Shown: one piece after another, positions 6,112 through 14,638 of the stretch
How the letters are laid out: each line of letters begins with the position of its first letter
Position numbering within the stretch: the stretch's first letter is position 1
Source: a virus
Strand: one strand, 5' to 3'
Length of the DNA: 23,358 nt
Virus record (IMG/VR): IMGVR_UViG_3300031973_000420
Span: 1-23,358 of that record
Made by a program: the position numbers and the translations under genes
The notes under the pieces: generated by a model
The model's database searches: none
What the model was told of the DNA's origin: nothing
The model's input: the letters and a program-made list of their open reading frames with translations, nothing else

Positions 6112-8457
6112 ATGACAGAGTCTGTTGTAAACTTTCCGTCGCAAGCGGTAAGTGATTTAGAAAAGATGACACAAGAGTATGGGTTGAAAGTAGCCAGAGC
6201 TATTCAAACAGAGTGGTTCGGTAACAAAACTTCAGCTTATGGAAAAGGTTATGGTCAACGTAGTAGGTACGGTGATAGTATGAATAACTTTCACAATCTA
6301 AGGCTATATGCTAGAGGTGAGCAGTCTATAGAGAAGTATAAAAATGAGTTATCTATAAACGGTGACTTAAGCTACTTAAACCTAGACTGGAAACCTGTAC
6401 CGGTTATATCTAAGTTTGTAGATATTGTTGTCAATGGTATGTCTCAAAGGAGTTATGACATAAGTGCTTTCTCTCAAGATCCAAGTGGTATGAGTAAAAG
6501 AACTGAGTATATGGAGTCTATGCTTGAAGACATAAGAGCCAAAGAATATAATGACATGGTTCAAGAAGGTTTCGGTATGGATATATATAGTAGCGATAAA
6601 GAAACATTACCAGATACTGAGGAAGAGCTAGCTCTTCATATGCAACTTAGTTATAAGCAAGCTATTGAAATAGCTGAAGAGCAAGCTATAAACACTTTAA
6701 TGGAAGGCTGTGATTATGATTTAATTAAACGTAGGTGTTTATATGATTTAGTTACGATTGGTATAGCTGCAACTAAAACTAGTTTTAATTATAGCGACGG
6801 TGCTAAAGTAGAGTACGTAGATCCCACTAATTTAGTTTACTCTTATAGTGATTCACCGTATTTTGAAGATATATACTATGTAGGTGAGGTTAAAACTATA
6901 CCTATAAACGAACTAGTAAAAGAGTTCCCAGATTTAACAGAGTCTGAAGTAGCTGATTTATTAAAAAATTCTAGTTCTTATGTAGACTCTATAATTAAAC
7001 AACGTTACAATGAAGTAACGGTTTTATATTTTAACTATAAGACTAACGCTAACGATGTTTATAAAATAAAGAAAACTGGTACTGGTGCTGATAAGGTTAT
7101 AGTTAAAGACGATACATTCAACCCTCCTACTGATATGAATGGTGATTTTTCTAGGTTAGATAGAGTGGTAGAGGTTATGTATGAAGGTGTTTTAGTTCTT
7201 GGAACAGATAAATTACTTAAATGGGAGATGGCTTCGAATATGATGAGGTCTAAATCCGATTTTGGTAAAGTAAAAATGAACTATAATATTGTAGCGCCTC
7301 GAATGTACGAGGGTAGAATACAATCTTTAGTTAGTAGAATAACAGGTTTTGCAGATACTATACAGTTAACACATTTAAAAATACAGCAAGTTATGAACCG
7401 TATGGTTCCTGATGGTGTTTATTTAGATGCTGATGGTTTAGCTGAAATAGATTTAGGTAATGGTACAAACTATAATCCGCAAGAAGCTTTAAATATGTTC
7501 TTCCAAACTGGTTCGGTTATTGGTAGATCATTTACTTCAGATGGTGATATTAACCCAGGCAAAGTACCTATTCAACAAATACAAAACGGTAGTGGTGGTA
7601 ATAAACTTCAAACATTAATAGCTACATACAATTACTACCTTCAAATGATACGTGATGTCACCGGACTTAACGAAGCTAGAGATGGTAGTATGCCAGATAA
7701 GAACGCTTTGGTTGGAGTTCAAAAGTTAGCTGCTGCTAATAGTAATACAGCTACTAGACACATAATGCAGTCTATGCTTTACTTAACAGCTGAAGCGGCT
7801 GAGTGTTTATCACTTAGAATATCTGATATTATAGAGTACTCACCTACTAAAGAAGCTTTTATAAGAGCTATAGGATCTCATAATGTAGCTACGTTAGAAG
7901 AGTTAAAAGAGTTACACTTATATGACTTTGGTATATTTATAGAATTAATGCCTGATGACGAGGAAAAAGCTATGCTAGAGAATAACATACAAGTAGCTTT
8001 AAGTCAAGGGTTAATAGATTTAGACGATGCTATAGATGTTAGAGAAATAAGGAGTGTTAAGCTAGCTAACCAATTACTAAAGGTTAAGAAGAAGAAAAAG
8101 CAAGAGCGAGATCAAATGATACAACAGCAGAACATACAAGCTCAAGCTCAAGCAAATGCTCAAGCACAACAAGTAGCTGCTCAAGCTGAAGTTCAGAAGA
8201 ATCAAGCTAAAGCTCAGACAGATGCACAGCTAGAACAAGCTAAGGCTCAATTTAAAATACAATACTTACAACAAGAAGCTGAAGTTAAAAAAGAGTTAAT
8301 GCAGTTAGAGTTTGATTTAAACTCTCAGTTACAAAATAGTGAGAGACAATCACGGGAAAAAATTGCCGATATGAAAAACAAGGGGCAAGAGATTAAAAAG
8401 TTTGAATCATCAGGTAATGATATAGTAACAGGTGGAGCGGGGTTAGATAACCTCTAA
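6112..8457 (+). CDS. Portal protein
   Basis: This 781-residue protein is of the size of P22/crAss-type portals, which form the dodecameric ring at one capsid vertex. I base the call on position directly after TerL, size, and the portal-like body: an N-terminal alpha/beta part, a long middle with VMYEGVLVLGTDKLLKWEM and NYNIVAPRMYEGRIQSLVS, and the helical RDVTGLNEARDGSMPDKNALVGVQ region that resembles the portal stem. The C-terminal ~140 residues (from about 660) are an extended coiled coil rich in Gln, Ala, Lys and Glu, matching the barrel extension of long portals. It starts one base after the TerL stop. Confidence 0.85.
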   Translation: MTESVVNFPSQAVSDLEKMTQEYGLKVARAIQTEWFGNKTSAYGKGYGQRSRYGDSMNNFHNLRLYARGEQSIEKYKNELSINGDLSYLNLDWKPVPVISKFVDIVVNGMSQRSYDISAFSQDPSGMSKRTEYMESMLEDIRAKEYNDMVQEGFGMDIYSSDKETLPDTEEELALHMQLSYKQAIEIAEEQAINTLMEGCDYDLIKRRCLYDLVTIGIAATKTSFNYSDGAKVEYVDPTNLVYSYSDSPYFEDIYYVGEVKTIPINELVKEFPDLTESEVADLLKNSSSYVDSIIKQRYNEVTVLYFNYKTNANDVYKIKKTGTGADKVIVKDDTFNPPTDMNGDFSRLDRVVEVMYEGVLVLGTDKLLKWEMASNMMRSKSDFGKVKMNYNIVAPRMYEGRIQSLVSRITGFADTIQLTHLKIQQVMNRMVPDGVYLDADGLAEIDLGNGTNYNPQEALNMFFQTGSVIGRSFTSDGDINPGKVPIQQIQNGSGGNKLQTLIATYNYYLQMIRDVTGLNEARDGSMPDKNALVGVQKLAAANSNTATRHIMQSMLYLTAEAAECLSLRISDIIEYSPTKEAFIRAIGSHNVATLEELKELHLYDFGIFIELMPDDEEKAMLENNIQVALSQGLIDLDDAIDVREIRSVKLANQLLKVKKKKKQERDQMIQQQNIQAQAQANAQAQQVAAQAEVQKNQAKAQTDAQLEQAKAQFKIQYLQQEAEVKKELMQLEFDLNSQLQNSERQSREKIADMKNKGQEIKKFESSGNDIVTGGAGLDNL

Positions 8458-8491
8458 TCTACTATTTTTTAATATTTTATAAAATTTTATT

Positions 8492-9685
8492 ATGGCAGAA
8501 GAAACTAAAGATACAGTTGAACAAACTGTAGATCAACCAGTCGAAAACACTATCGACGAATCAAAGTTTGAAAGCGCTGGAGATGATAGCGTTATTAAAG
8601 TAGACTTAAGTAAACCAATAGTAACCGAAGAAACTAATGAAACTACAGAAACAGAAACTGACACAGCAAGAGTGGTGGGAGGCGATGAAAACGCCGGAGC
8701 CACAGAAGAACAAGAAGAAGTACAACCGCAAGCAGAAGTACAAGAAGCAGACGCACCAGTATTAGAAGAGATAACTGAAGAAGAGGTTAAACAAGAAGTT
8801 GAACAAGTTGAAGAGGTTGTTGAAGAAGCTATAGCAGAAGCGGAAGCTACAGGTAAACCATTACCAGAGAATATCCAGAAGTTAGTAGACTTCATGGATG
8901 AAACAGGTGGTAGTCTTGAAGATTATGTTAGATTAAATACTGACATTAGCAAACTAGATACTTCAGATGTTTTAGATGAGTATTATAAACAGACTAAACC
9001 ACATTTGTCTGCTGAAGAGCGTAACTTTCTTTTAGAAGAAACATTTAGTTACGACGAGGAAGTAGATGACCCTAAAGATATAAAAAGAAAAAAGATAGCT
9101 TTAAAAGAAGAAGCTGCTAAAGCCCGTAAGTACTTAGAGAAACAAAAAGCTACTTACTATGAAGAAATAAAAGCTGGTAGTAATTTAACACCAGAACAAC
9201 AAAAGGCAGTAGACTTTTTTAACAGATATAATAAAGATACTGAAGCTCAAAATAAAGCTACAGAAAAAAGTACAAAAGCATTCAGACAGAGAACAGATGC
9301 TGTTTTCAACAAAGAGTTCAAAGGTTTTGATTTTAATGTTGGAGATAAAAAGTATAGGTACAATGTCAAGAATATCGATGAGGTTAAGACAACTCAAAGC
9401 GACTTAAATAATTTTGTCAATAAGTTTATTGGTGAAGATAACACTATTAAAGACGCTGCAGGTTATCATAAATCTCTGTTCACAGCAATGAATCCTGATG
9501 CTATTGCTAAACACTTCTACGAACAAGGTAAAGCTGATGCTATTAAGCAAAGCGTTGCTAAAGCTAAAAACGTTAACACTGAGGCGAGGTCGTCTCATGG
9601 AGAAGTTAACGCTGGTGGTTTAAAGTTTAGAGTTTTAGGTGATGATTCAAATTCATTGAAATTTAAAATTAAAAATAAACGCTAA
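8492..9685 (+). CDS. Acidic scaffold-like head protein
   Basis: This 397-residue protein sits between portal and major capsid protein, the normal place of the scaffolding protein that templates procapsid assembly. Residues 1-125 are strongly acidic and low-complexity (many Glu, Val, Thr, Gln). The middle holds LVDFMDETGGSLEDYVRLN and long charged helices (DPKDIKRKKIALKEEAAKARKYLEKQKATYYEEI and on). The C-terminus is basic (GGLKFRVLGDDSNSLKFKIKN), a usual MCP-binding end of scaffolds. An AT-only spacer of 34 bases precedes the ATG. I do not see a protease motif. The scaffold call is inferred from composition and position. Confidence 0.7.
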   Translation: MAEETKDTVEQTVDQPVENTIDESKFESAGDDSVIKVDLSKPIVTEETNETTETETDTARVVGGDENAGATEEQEEVQPQAEVQEADAPVLEEITEEEVKQEVEQVEEVVEEAIAEAEATGKPLPENIQKLVDFMDETGGSLEDYVRLNTDISKLDTSDVLDEYYKQTKPHLSAEERNFLLEETFSYDEEVDDPKDIKRKKIALKEEAAKARKYLEKQKATYYEEIKAGSNLTPEQQKAVDFFNRYNKDTEAQNKATEKSTKAFRQRTDAVFNKEFKGFDFNVGDKKYRYNVKNIDEVKTTQSDLNNFVNKFIGEDNTIKDAAGYHKSLFTAMNPDAIAKHFYEQGKADAIKQSVAKAKNVNTEARSSHGEVNAGGLKFRVLGDDSNSLKFKIKNKR

Positions 9686-9702
9686 TTTAAAAATTTAAAA
9701 TT

Positions 9703-11208
9703 ATGGCAATTACAGGTGGTGCGTTGTTAAATAAAGTTCCTTCTGCTCAGCAGCAAACTTTAGCTAGCAACTACATTGACTTCGCGGGCGGTTCAACCGG
9801 TTGGGAGCAACAATATTTACCAGACCTAATGGAGAAAGAAGCAGAAGTGTTCGGTCAAAGAACTATTTCAGGTTTCTTATCTCAAGTAGGTGCTGAAGAG
9901 GCGATGACGTCTGATCAAGTTGTGTGGTCTGAACAAGGTAGATTACACTTATCTTATGTTGGTACAGTAGCAACAGCTGGTGATACTAACGGTACATTTA
10001 CTGTAGTAACTGATATTGATGGTTCTGCAGATGGTGAAAACGGTTTTGCTGTAGCAAATCACGGTGTTCGTGTTAACGATGTTGTGCTTATAGCTACTGC
10101 TGGTATCGTTACTAAATGTTTAGTAGTTGAAACTCCAGCTACTGCAGTTATATCTGTTGAGCCTTACGATAAAGCTGATCTAACTGGTCACGCTACAACT
10201 GCTAGTGGATCTGTTTTATTAGTAGTAGGTTCTGAGTATGGTAAAGGACAATCTTACAGTGATATTACTGGTGCTGCTGCTGCAGACAAAAGAACTGCTC
10301 TTACCCCTACTTTCAAATCTTACAGCAACAAACCAATCATCATGAAAGATTACTACGAAGTATCTGGATCTGATGCTTCTCAAATTGGTTGGGTTGAAGT
10401 TACAGGTGAAGAAGGTCAAAACGGTTACTTATGGTACCTAAAAGCTGAAGGTGATACTCGTGCTAGATTTACAGATTACTTAGAGATGTCTATGCTTGAA
10501 GCTGAGAAAACAGCAGCTGCATCTATCATTGGTTTTGCTAATGGTGAGATTCGTGGGTCTGCTGATGCTGGTGCTAACGGCGCTGGTTCTGAAGGTTTAT
10601 TCGCTGCTATTGAGTCTAGAGGTAACGTTACTTCTGGTGTTACTGGTGTTAACGCTGCTACTGATTTAGCTGAGTTTGACGCTATCTTAGCAGAGTTTGA
10701 CAAGCAAGGCGCTATTGAAGAAAACATGTTATTCTTAAATAGATCTACGTCTTTAGCTATCGATGATATGCTAGCTTCAATGAACTCTTACGGTGCTGGT
10801 GGTACTTCTTACGGAGTATTTGACAATGACGAAGATATGGCTTTAAACTTAGGTTTCTCTGGTTTCAGAAGAGGTTCTTACGACTTCTACAAGTCTGACT
10901 TTAGATACTTAAACGATAAAGCTACTCGTGGAGAAATAAACAGAATCGCTGGTTCTGCAGCAATTCGTGGTGTTATTATCCCTGCTGGTACTTCTACAGT
11001 TTATGACCAAAGTCTTGGTAAAAACTTGAAGCGTCCTTTCTTACATGTTAGATATAGAGCTTCAGCTACTGATGACCGAAGAATGAAAACTTGGGTTACT
11101 GGTTCTGTTGGTGCTGCTACATCTGCGCTTGACGCAATGCAGATTCACTACTTATCTGAAAGATGTTTAGTTACTCAAGGTGCTAACAACTTTATGTTAA
11201 TGAAGTAG
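9703..11208 (+). CDS. Major capsid protein (HK97-fold type expected)
   Basis: This 501-residue protein follows portal and scaffold and has the features of a major head protein: an N-terminal segment with WEQQYLPDLMEKEAEVFG, an inserted beta-rich domain around residues 85-175, EVSGSDASQIGWVEV, and a C-terminal NRIAGSAAIRGVIIPAGTSTVYD then YLSERCLVTQGANNFMLMK. Codon choice (frequent AAC, TAC, GAC, TTC, GGT, GCT) is more biased than in the neighbouring genes, as expected for the most highly expressed gene. A strong hairpin terminator lies just after it, and a 17-base AT-only leader precedes the start. Size agrees with crAss-like capsid proteins (about 490-510). Confidence 0.85.
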   Translation: MAITGGALLNKVPSAQQQTLASNYIDFAGGSTGWEQQYLPDLMEKEAEVFGQRTISGFLSQVGAEEAMTSDQVVWSEQGRLHLSYVGTVATAGDTNGTFTVVTDIDGSADGENGFAVANHGVRVNDVVLIATAGIVTKCLVVETPATAVISVEPYDKADLTGHATTASGSVLLVVGSEYGKGQSYSDITGAAAADKRTALTPTFKSYSNKPIIMKDYYEVSGSDASQIGWVEVTGEEGQNGYLWYLKAEGDTRARFTDYLEMSMLEAEKTAAASIIGFANGEIRGSADAGANGAGSEGLFAAIESRGNVTSGVTGVNAATDLAEFDAILAEFDKQGAIEENMLFLNRSTSLAIDDMLASMNSYGAGGTSYGVFDNDEDMALNLGFSGFRRGSYDFYKSDFRYLNDKATRGEINRIAGSAAIRGVIIPAGTSTVYDQSLGKNLKRPFLHVRYRASATDDRRMKTWVTGSVGAATSALDAMQIHYLSERCLVTQGANNFMLMK

Positions 11209-11220
11209 TATTTATATTTA

Positions 11221-11252
11221 GATCGAGGCTTCGGCCTCGGTCTTATTTTTTT
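11221..11252 (+). terminator. Rho-independent terminator after the major capsid gene
   Basis: A 9-bp GC-rich stem (11221-11229 with 11234-11242, one G-U pair) closes a TTCG tetraloop and is followed by a T-rich tract (TTATTTTTTTT). It lies 12 bases after the capsid stop codon. It may be leaky, capping most capsid transcripts while letting some read into the next gene, which begins only 20 bases later. Confidence 0.9.
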
Positions 11253-11272
11253 AATTTTTATTATATTATATT

Positions 11273-12145
11273 ATGGCTAAAAAGCAAACAAAAAAAGTTG
11301 AGGCTAAAGTAGAACCTCAAGTAGAGGCTCAAGTAGAGCAAGTAGTTATGGAGCAAGCTCCAGCTCAAGAAGTAGTTAAAACTAAAAGTATTAGAGTAGA
11401 AAAAACAAATAAAGTTTTAACTGACGGATGGGAACTTAAAGATAGAATTTACAGATTAAAAGGAAATAAAAAACCTCTTTCTAGGTCTATAAGATCAGCG
11501 AATATACATTGGTTTGACGAAGAAAAAGGTTATGAAAGAGAGTTGAAGTATACTTCTAATCAAAGAACTCCTTTTGTAGACGAGATGATAGGTGATCAAA
11601 GACTAGAGCATATTGTTTTTAGAAACGGAATGTTGATAGTTGAAAAACAAAAAGTTGTATTACAAAAACTATTATCTCTTTATCATCCAGATTTAGATAA
11701 ATTGTTTTACGAAGAGAAGCCAGTAGCTAAAGCTGCTAATGAGATTGAATGGTTAGAAATGGAGATCGAAGCTCTTAACGCTGCTAAAAACATAGATATT
11801 GATTTAGCTGAAGCTGTTATGAGAGTAGAGGTTGGATCTAAAGTATCTGATATGAGTTCTAAAGAACTTAGAAGAGACTTATTATTATACGCTAAAAGAA
11901 ATCCTGAATTGTTTTTAGAGTTAGTTAATGACGACAATGTACAACTAAGGAACTTTGGAATAAAAGCAACTGAACTAAACATTATAAAGTTATCATCAGA
12001 TCAAAGACACTTTATGTGGGGATCTAACGATAGAAAACTTATGACAGTTCCGTTTGACGAACACCCGTACTCTGCACTTGCACAGTGGTTTAAAACTGAT
12101 GAAGGTATGGAAGTATATACTAATATTGAGAAGCGGTTATCATAA
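11273..12145 (+). CDS. Conserved head-region protein, unknown function
   Basis: This 290-residue protein starts with a Lys/Glu/Val/Gln-rich, probably disordered tail (residues 1-35, repeated VE-x-QVE motifs). Residues about 40-125 look beta-rich (LTDGWELKDRIYRLKGNKKP, HWFDEEKGYERELKY, HIVFRNGMLIVEKQKVVLQ). A helical part follows (LEMEIEALNAAKNIDIDLAEAVMR, SSKELRRDLLLYAKRNPELFLELV). The conserved-looking end is LSSDQRHFMWGSNDRKLMTVP and PYSALAQWFKTDEGMEVY. There is no signal peptide. Placement right after the capsid terminator suggests a head or connector component, but I do not recognise the family. Confidence 0.6.
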   Translation: MAKKQTKKVEAKVEPQVEAQVEQVVMEQAPAQEVVKTKSIRVEKTNKVLTDGWELKDRIYRLKGNKKPLSRSIRSANIHWFDEEKGYERELKYTSNQRTPFVDEMIGDQRLEHIVFRNGMLIVEKQKVVLQKLLSLYHPDLDKLFYEEKPVAKAANEIEWLEMEIEALNAAKNIDIDLAEAVMRVEVGSKVSDMSSKELRRDLLLYAKRNPELFLELVNDDNVQLRNFGIKATELNIIKLSSDQRHFMWGSNDRKLMTVPFDEHPYSALAQWFKTDEGMEVYTNIEKRLS

Positions 12146-12154
12146 CTGCTTCTT
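12128..12154 (+). terminator. Hairpin overlapping the stop codon of the 290-residue gene
   Basis: An inverted repeat (12129-12138 with 12144-12153, one G-U pair, extendable by a G-U pair outward) has a five-base loop, and the TAA stop codon at 12143-12145 sits at its 3' shoulder. The following bases are AT-rich but not a clean T tract. It may be a weak terminator or an mRNA 3'-end stabilizer. Confidence 0.5.
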
Positions 12155-12242
12155 ATAATACTAAATAATCACAAACCATAATCCTTAATCCTTAAACTCG
12201 AATTCACAAACAATTATTTATTAATCATTAAACATTTAAAAA

Positions 12243-12635
12243 ATGAAAGAAGTTTATTTGTACTTTCGTACACAAGCAACCTTAGCAGACGATGATGATT
12301 CAGCTCAATCAGCTATGTTTCCATTATCTAGATTAACAGGTATGCATCCAACAGCTGATGATACATTAGCTCTACATTTCTTACCTCAAATTAGAAACAA
12401 CGGTGATGGTCAAGCTAATGACTTTACTAATAACGATAAAGTTGTAGTATCGCTAAGTGCAGTTAATACTCACAAAGCTGTTATCTCTGAATTATGTAGA
12501 TTGTTCGCTGGTGCTGCTAACGGTGGTATTCATGCAGACGGTTTCATAGACGTTGCTGATGACTTAAATTCTACTTACGCTGTTTCTGGAGTTAGTGGTC
12601 TTAGTACTATTTCAATTGGTGCTGCGTTCTCTTAA
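12243..12635 (+). CDS. Probable structural protein, unknown function
   Basis: This 130-residue acidic protein begins with a beta strand (MKEVYLYFRTQATLADDDDS) and includes DTLALHFLPQI, DKVVVSLSAVNTHKAVISELCRLFAGAANGG, and HADGFIDVADDLNSTYAVSG. The Ser/Gly-rich end (SGLSTISIGAAFS) looks like an exposed beta tail. It has its own long AT-rich leader (97 bases from the previous stop) and its own strong terminator, so it may be made in large amounts, as a capsid decoration or cement protein would be. That role is inferred from position and transcription signals only. Confidence 0.55.
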   Translation: MKEVYLYFRTQATLADDDDSAQSAMFPLSRLTGMHPTADDTLALHFLPQIRNNGDGQANDFTNNDKVVVSLSAVNTHKAVISELCRLFAGAANGGIHADGFIDVADDLNSTYAVSGVSGLSTISIGAAFS

Positions 12636-12655
12636 CAACTAAGTAACTTAATATT

Positions 12656-12687
12656 AATAGCCATCCTTTCGGGTGGCTATTTTTTTT
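12656..12687 (+). terminator. Rho-independent terminator after the 130-residue gene
   Basis: An 11-bp stem (12656-12666 with 12671-12681, one G-U pair) closes a TTTC loop and is followed directly by a run of T. It is as strong as the one after the capsid gene and isolates the 12243-12635 gene between terminator-like structures. Confidence 0.92.
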
Positions 12688-12754
12688 AAGGTAATAAAAT
12701 ACTCTAATATGTAATATTCTATTTATAGCAAAGTAAATAATAAAACAAAATAAA

Positions 12755-13171
12755 ATGGGACAAAACTCAACAGAAGTAGCTTACGGCTTTGGTCAGTTCG
12801 GATCTACTTTTTTAAAAGGTGATGGAGCTAAGCTTTTACTTACAGCATCAACAGCGAAGTATTATGTATGTGCTATCACTATGATAACAGATGTTGCCTT
12901 TCAATCTTTAGAATCTCTTGATGGAGGTGTTAATATGGGTATGGGTGATACTGCTTTTGTAGGTACTGACGTGCTAGCTATTGATAGTCATTGGAACGCT
13001 GCTGCTGCAGATACTACTAATGAAACTAACGAAGATGCTGATCCAATAACAACTGCGGATGTTTTTCCAAAAGGCGTTACTATATATGGTATGTGGGATA
13101 ATGTAGAGTTACACTCTGGATCTGTAGTAGTTTATGTAGCACCAAGACCAGATTATAGAAATAGAGCGTAA
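12755..13171 (+). CDS. Probable structural protein with small beta-rich fold
   Basis: This 138-residue protein shows KLLLTASTAKYYVCAITMITD, then VAFQSLESLDGG, a Thr/Asn/Asp-rich loop, and a final FPKGVTIYGMWDNVELHSGS followed by VVVYVAPRP. The FPKGxTIYGxW..VxLxSGxVxxY ending is one I associate, from memory, with short structural proteins of marine phages; a trimeric fibre or decoration role is possible. The start follows an AT-rich leader after the terminator. Its stop shares a base with the ATG of the LamG gene (TAATG), so the two are translationally coupled and may form one appendage. Confidence 0.55.
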   Translation: MGQNSTEVAYGFGQFGSTFLKGDGAKLLLTASTAKYYVCAITMITDVAFQSLESLDGGVNMGMGDTAFVGTDVLAIDSHWNAAAADTTNETNEDADPITTADVFPKGVTIYGMWDNVELHSGSVVVYVAPRPDYRNRA

Positions 13172-14418
13172 TGTTAGGGTTGTCAAGCGTTTCTTCACAA
13201 GTTAGTTATCTACCTTTTAGTTCCAGTAGGTCTATATTGCTAGATGGTTCTAATGAGTATATAGCTGTTAACAGTGAGTTTAATTCTACGTTTAATGACT
13301 CTTTTAGTATTAGCATATGGGTTAAAGCTACTGACGGTAATCCAGCTGAGCTTGACTATATATATGGTTCAAAAAATACTTCTGAAGAAGACGAAATATT
13401 TTTAAGAGTAAGTACGTCTGGTTTACTTGCGTTTGTTTTTAAAGGAGATGGTAACAGCGCTGTGTTTGAAACTGACGCCGCTGTTTTTACAGACGGTGCT
13501 AATGACTGGAAGCACATTGTTTGTACAGTTTCAAAAGGTGGTAGTGGTAATAGTGTTATTGTTATATACGTAAACGGTAGTGCTGTAAGTGCTACTGAGG
13601 ATGCAGGTGGTATTCCCGTAGCAAATCATGGTGCTTTTGCTTCAGACGCTACATTTGCAATAGGAGCTTTAAACGCTGCTGCTACTGGTAGAGAAAAATA
13701 CTTCAATGGAGCAGTAGACGAATTTGGTTTGTGGAGCACAGCATTATCAGCTAATGCCGTATCTGCTCTGTATAACAACGGTAAACCAACTGAACTGTCA
13801 TCATCTCAAGGAGATTACACAGCTCAAGAAGATCTTGTTGCTTGGTATAGAATGGGTGACGGACATTTAGATAATGCAGGAAGTAATACTTCGGGTGGTA
13901 GTAGAGCAGTAATAGTAAACCAAGTGGGAGCAAGTATAGGGGCAAATCTAGCTACTGGAAACAATAACAATTTTGCTACTGGAGTTGGTAATTGGATCGC
14001 ACTCGGAAGCGGAGTTTCCGTTGGTGCTAGCGGTGGAATACTTACTGTTACGTTAAGCGGTAGTGGAGGAGCAACTGCTAATGAAGGCGCTGAATTAGAT
14101 TTATCTAACGCTGTAGTTGAAGCAGGTAAAATATATAGAATGTCAGCAGATATTTGGTTAGGAACAGCTACACCTAATGATTTTAGAATGGCTTGTGGAG
14201 GTGCAAGTATACCAGTAAGTCTAACAACAACTAGAACAAATTTTGTAGTTTATTTTGAAACTGCTAACACTAATGACGTTACATTTTTTGATGATGATGT
14301 TGATGGAGGTAGTGGTACTTTTTTTATAGCTGATTTTAGATTACAAAAAATATCACCTGATAACTCTGCTATAGCAATAAATACAGAAGCTGCTGACTTT
14401 AGAATTGATACACCTTAA
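13171..14418 (+). CDS. LamG/concanavalin-like lectin-domain protein (adhesin or fibre-like)
   Basis: This 415-residue protein has a LamG/jelly-roll domain at residues about 20-205: RSILLDGSNEYIAVN, FSISIWVKATDG, DWKHIVCTVSKGG, VIVIYVNGSAVSATED, FNGAVDEFGLWSTALSANAV and SALYNNGKPT are all hallmark strands of the family. A second beta-sandwich at about 255-400 (FATGVGNWIALGSGVSV, IYRMSADIWLGTATPNDF, FFIADFRLQK) looks like a carbohydrate-binding module. There is no signal peptide, so it probably acts on the virion, binding glycans as a head fibre or receptor-binding appendage; substrate and attachment point are unknown. Neighbours are small structural proteins. It overlaps the gene before it by one base. 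Confidence 0.75.
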   Translation: MLGLSSVSSQVSYLPFSSSRSILLDGSNEYIAVNSEFNSTFNDSFSISIWVKATDGNPAELDYIYGSKNTSEEDEIFLRVSTSGLLAFVFKGDGNSAVFETDAAVFTDGANDWKHIVCTVSKGGSGNSVIVIYVNGSAVSATEDAGGIPVANHGAFASDATFAIGALNAAATGREKYFNGAVDEFGLWSTALSANAVSALYNNGKPTELSSSQGDYTAQEDLVAWYRMGDGHLDNAGSNTSGGSRAVIVNQVGASIGANLATGNNNNFATGVGNWIALGSGVSVGASGGILTVTLSGSGGATANEGAELDLSNAVVEAGKIYRMSADIWLGTATPNDFRMACGGASIPVSLTTTRTNFVVYFETANTNDVTFFDDDVDGGSGTFFIADFRLQKISPDNSAIAINTEAADFRIDTP

Positions 14419-14419
14419 T

Positions 14420-14638
14420 ATGAAAAAATACGTAATACTAGATAAAGATGAAGTATCATCAATAAAGTTTAGTGATGTTTTAGAACATAATGAAGAAACA
14501 TTAAGATATAAACTTGATGGTAGTCAAACGTTTGTAAAGTTTGTAGGTGAAACACCTTCTTGGTTAGAAGGTAAAACTATTTATAATAATGAAGAGTTTA
14601 TTTCATTATTAAATAATAGTGATAACGGTTGGATATAA
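14420..14638 (+). CDS. Small protein, unknown function
   Basis: This 72-residue protein runs from ATG 14420, just after the LamG stop; an upstream in-frame TTG (14405) lies inside the LamG gene and is less likely. The sequence reads MKKYVILDKDEVSSIKFSDV, then EETLRYKLDGSQTFVKFVGETPSWLEGK and a helical end (EEFISLLNNSDNGWI). The two halves, short beta strands then a helix, suggest a compact fold, perhaps a chaperone for the LamG protein. Its TAA overlaps the next ATG by one base. I recall similar proteins in marine phage contigs, always short and uncharacterized. Confidence 0.6.
   Translation: MKKYVILDKDEVSSIKFSDVLEHNEETLRYKLDGSQTFVKFVGETPSWLEGKTIYNNEEFISLLNNSDNGWI

Noticed and set aside
8533-8895. 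Ser/Thr-rich frame on the - strand opposite the acidic scaffold gene
   Set aside because: It is the complement of the Glu/Gln/Thr-rich coding repeats and has no leader or spacing of its own; every real gene here is on the + strand.
10476-10727. - strand frame opposite the capsid gene
   Set aside because: Its Ala/Ser/Pro composition follows from Ala/Gly-rich capsid codons read backwards; it has no neighbouring genes on that strand.
12179-12195. TAATCCT tandem repeat (about 2.5 copies) in the leader before 12243
   Set aside because: Too short and AT-rich to support an operator; no partner copy was seen elsewhere in the window.
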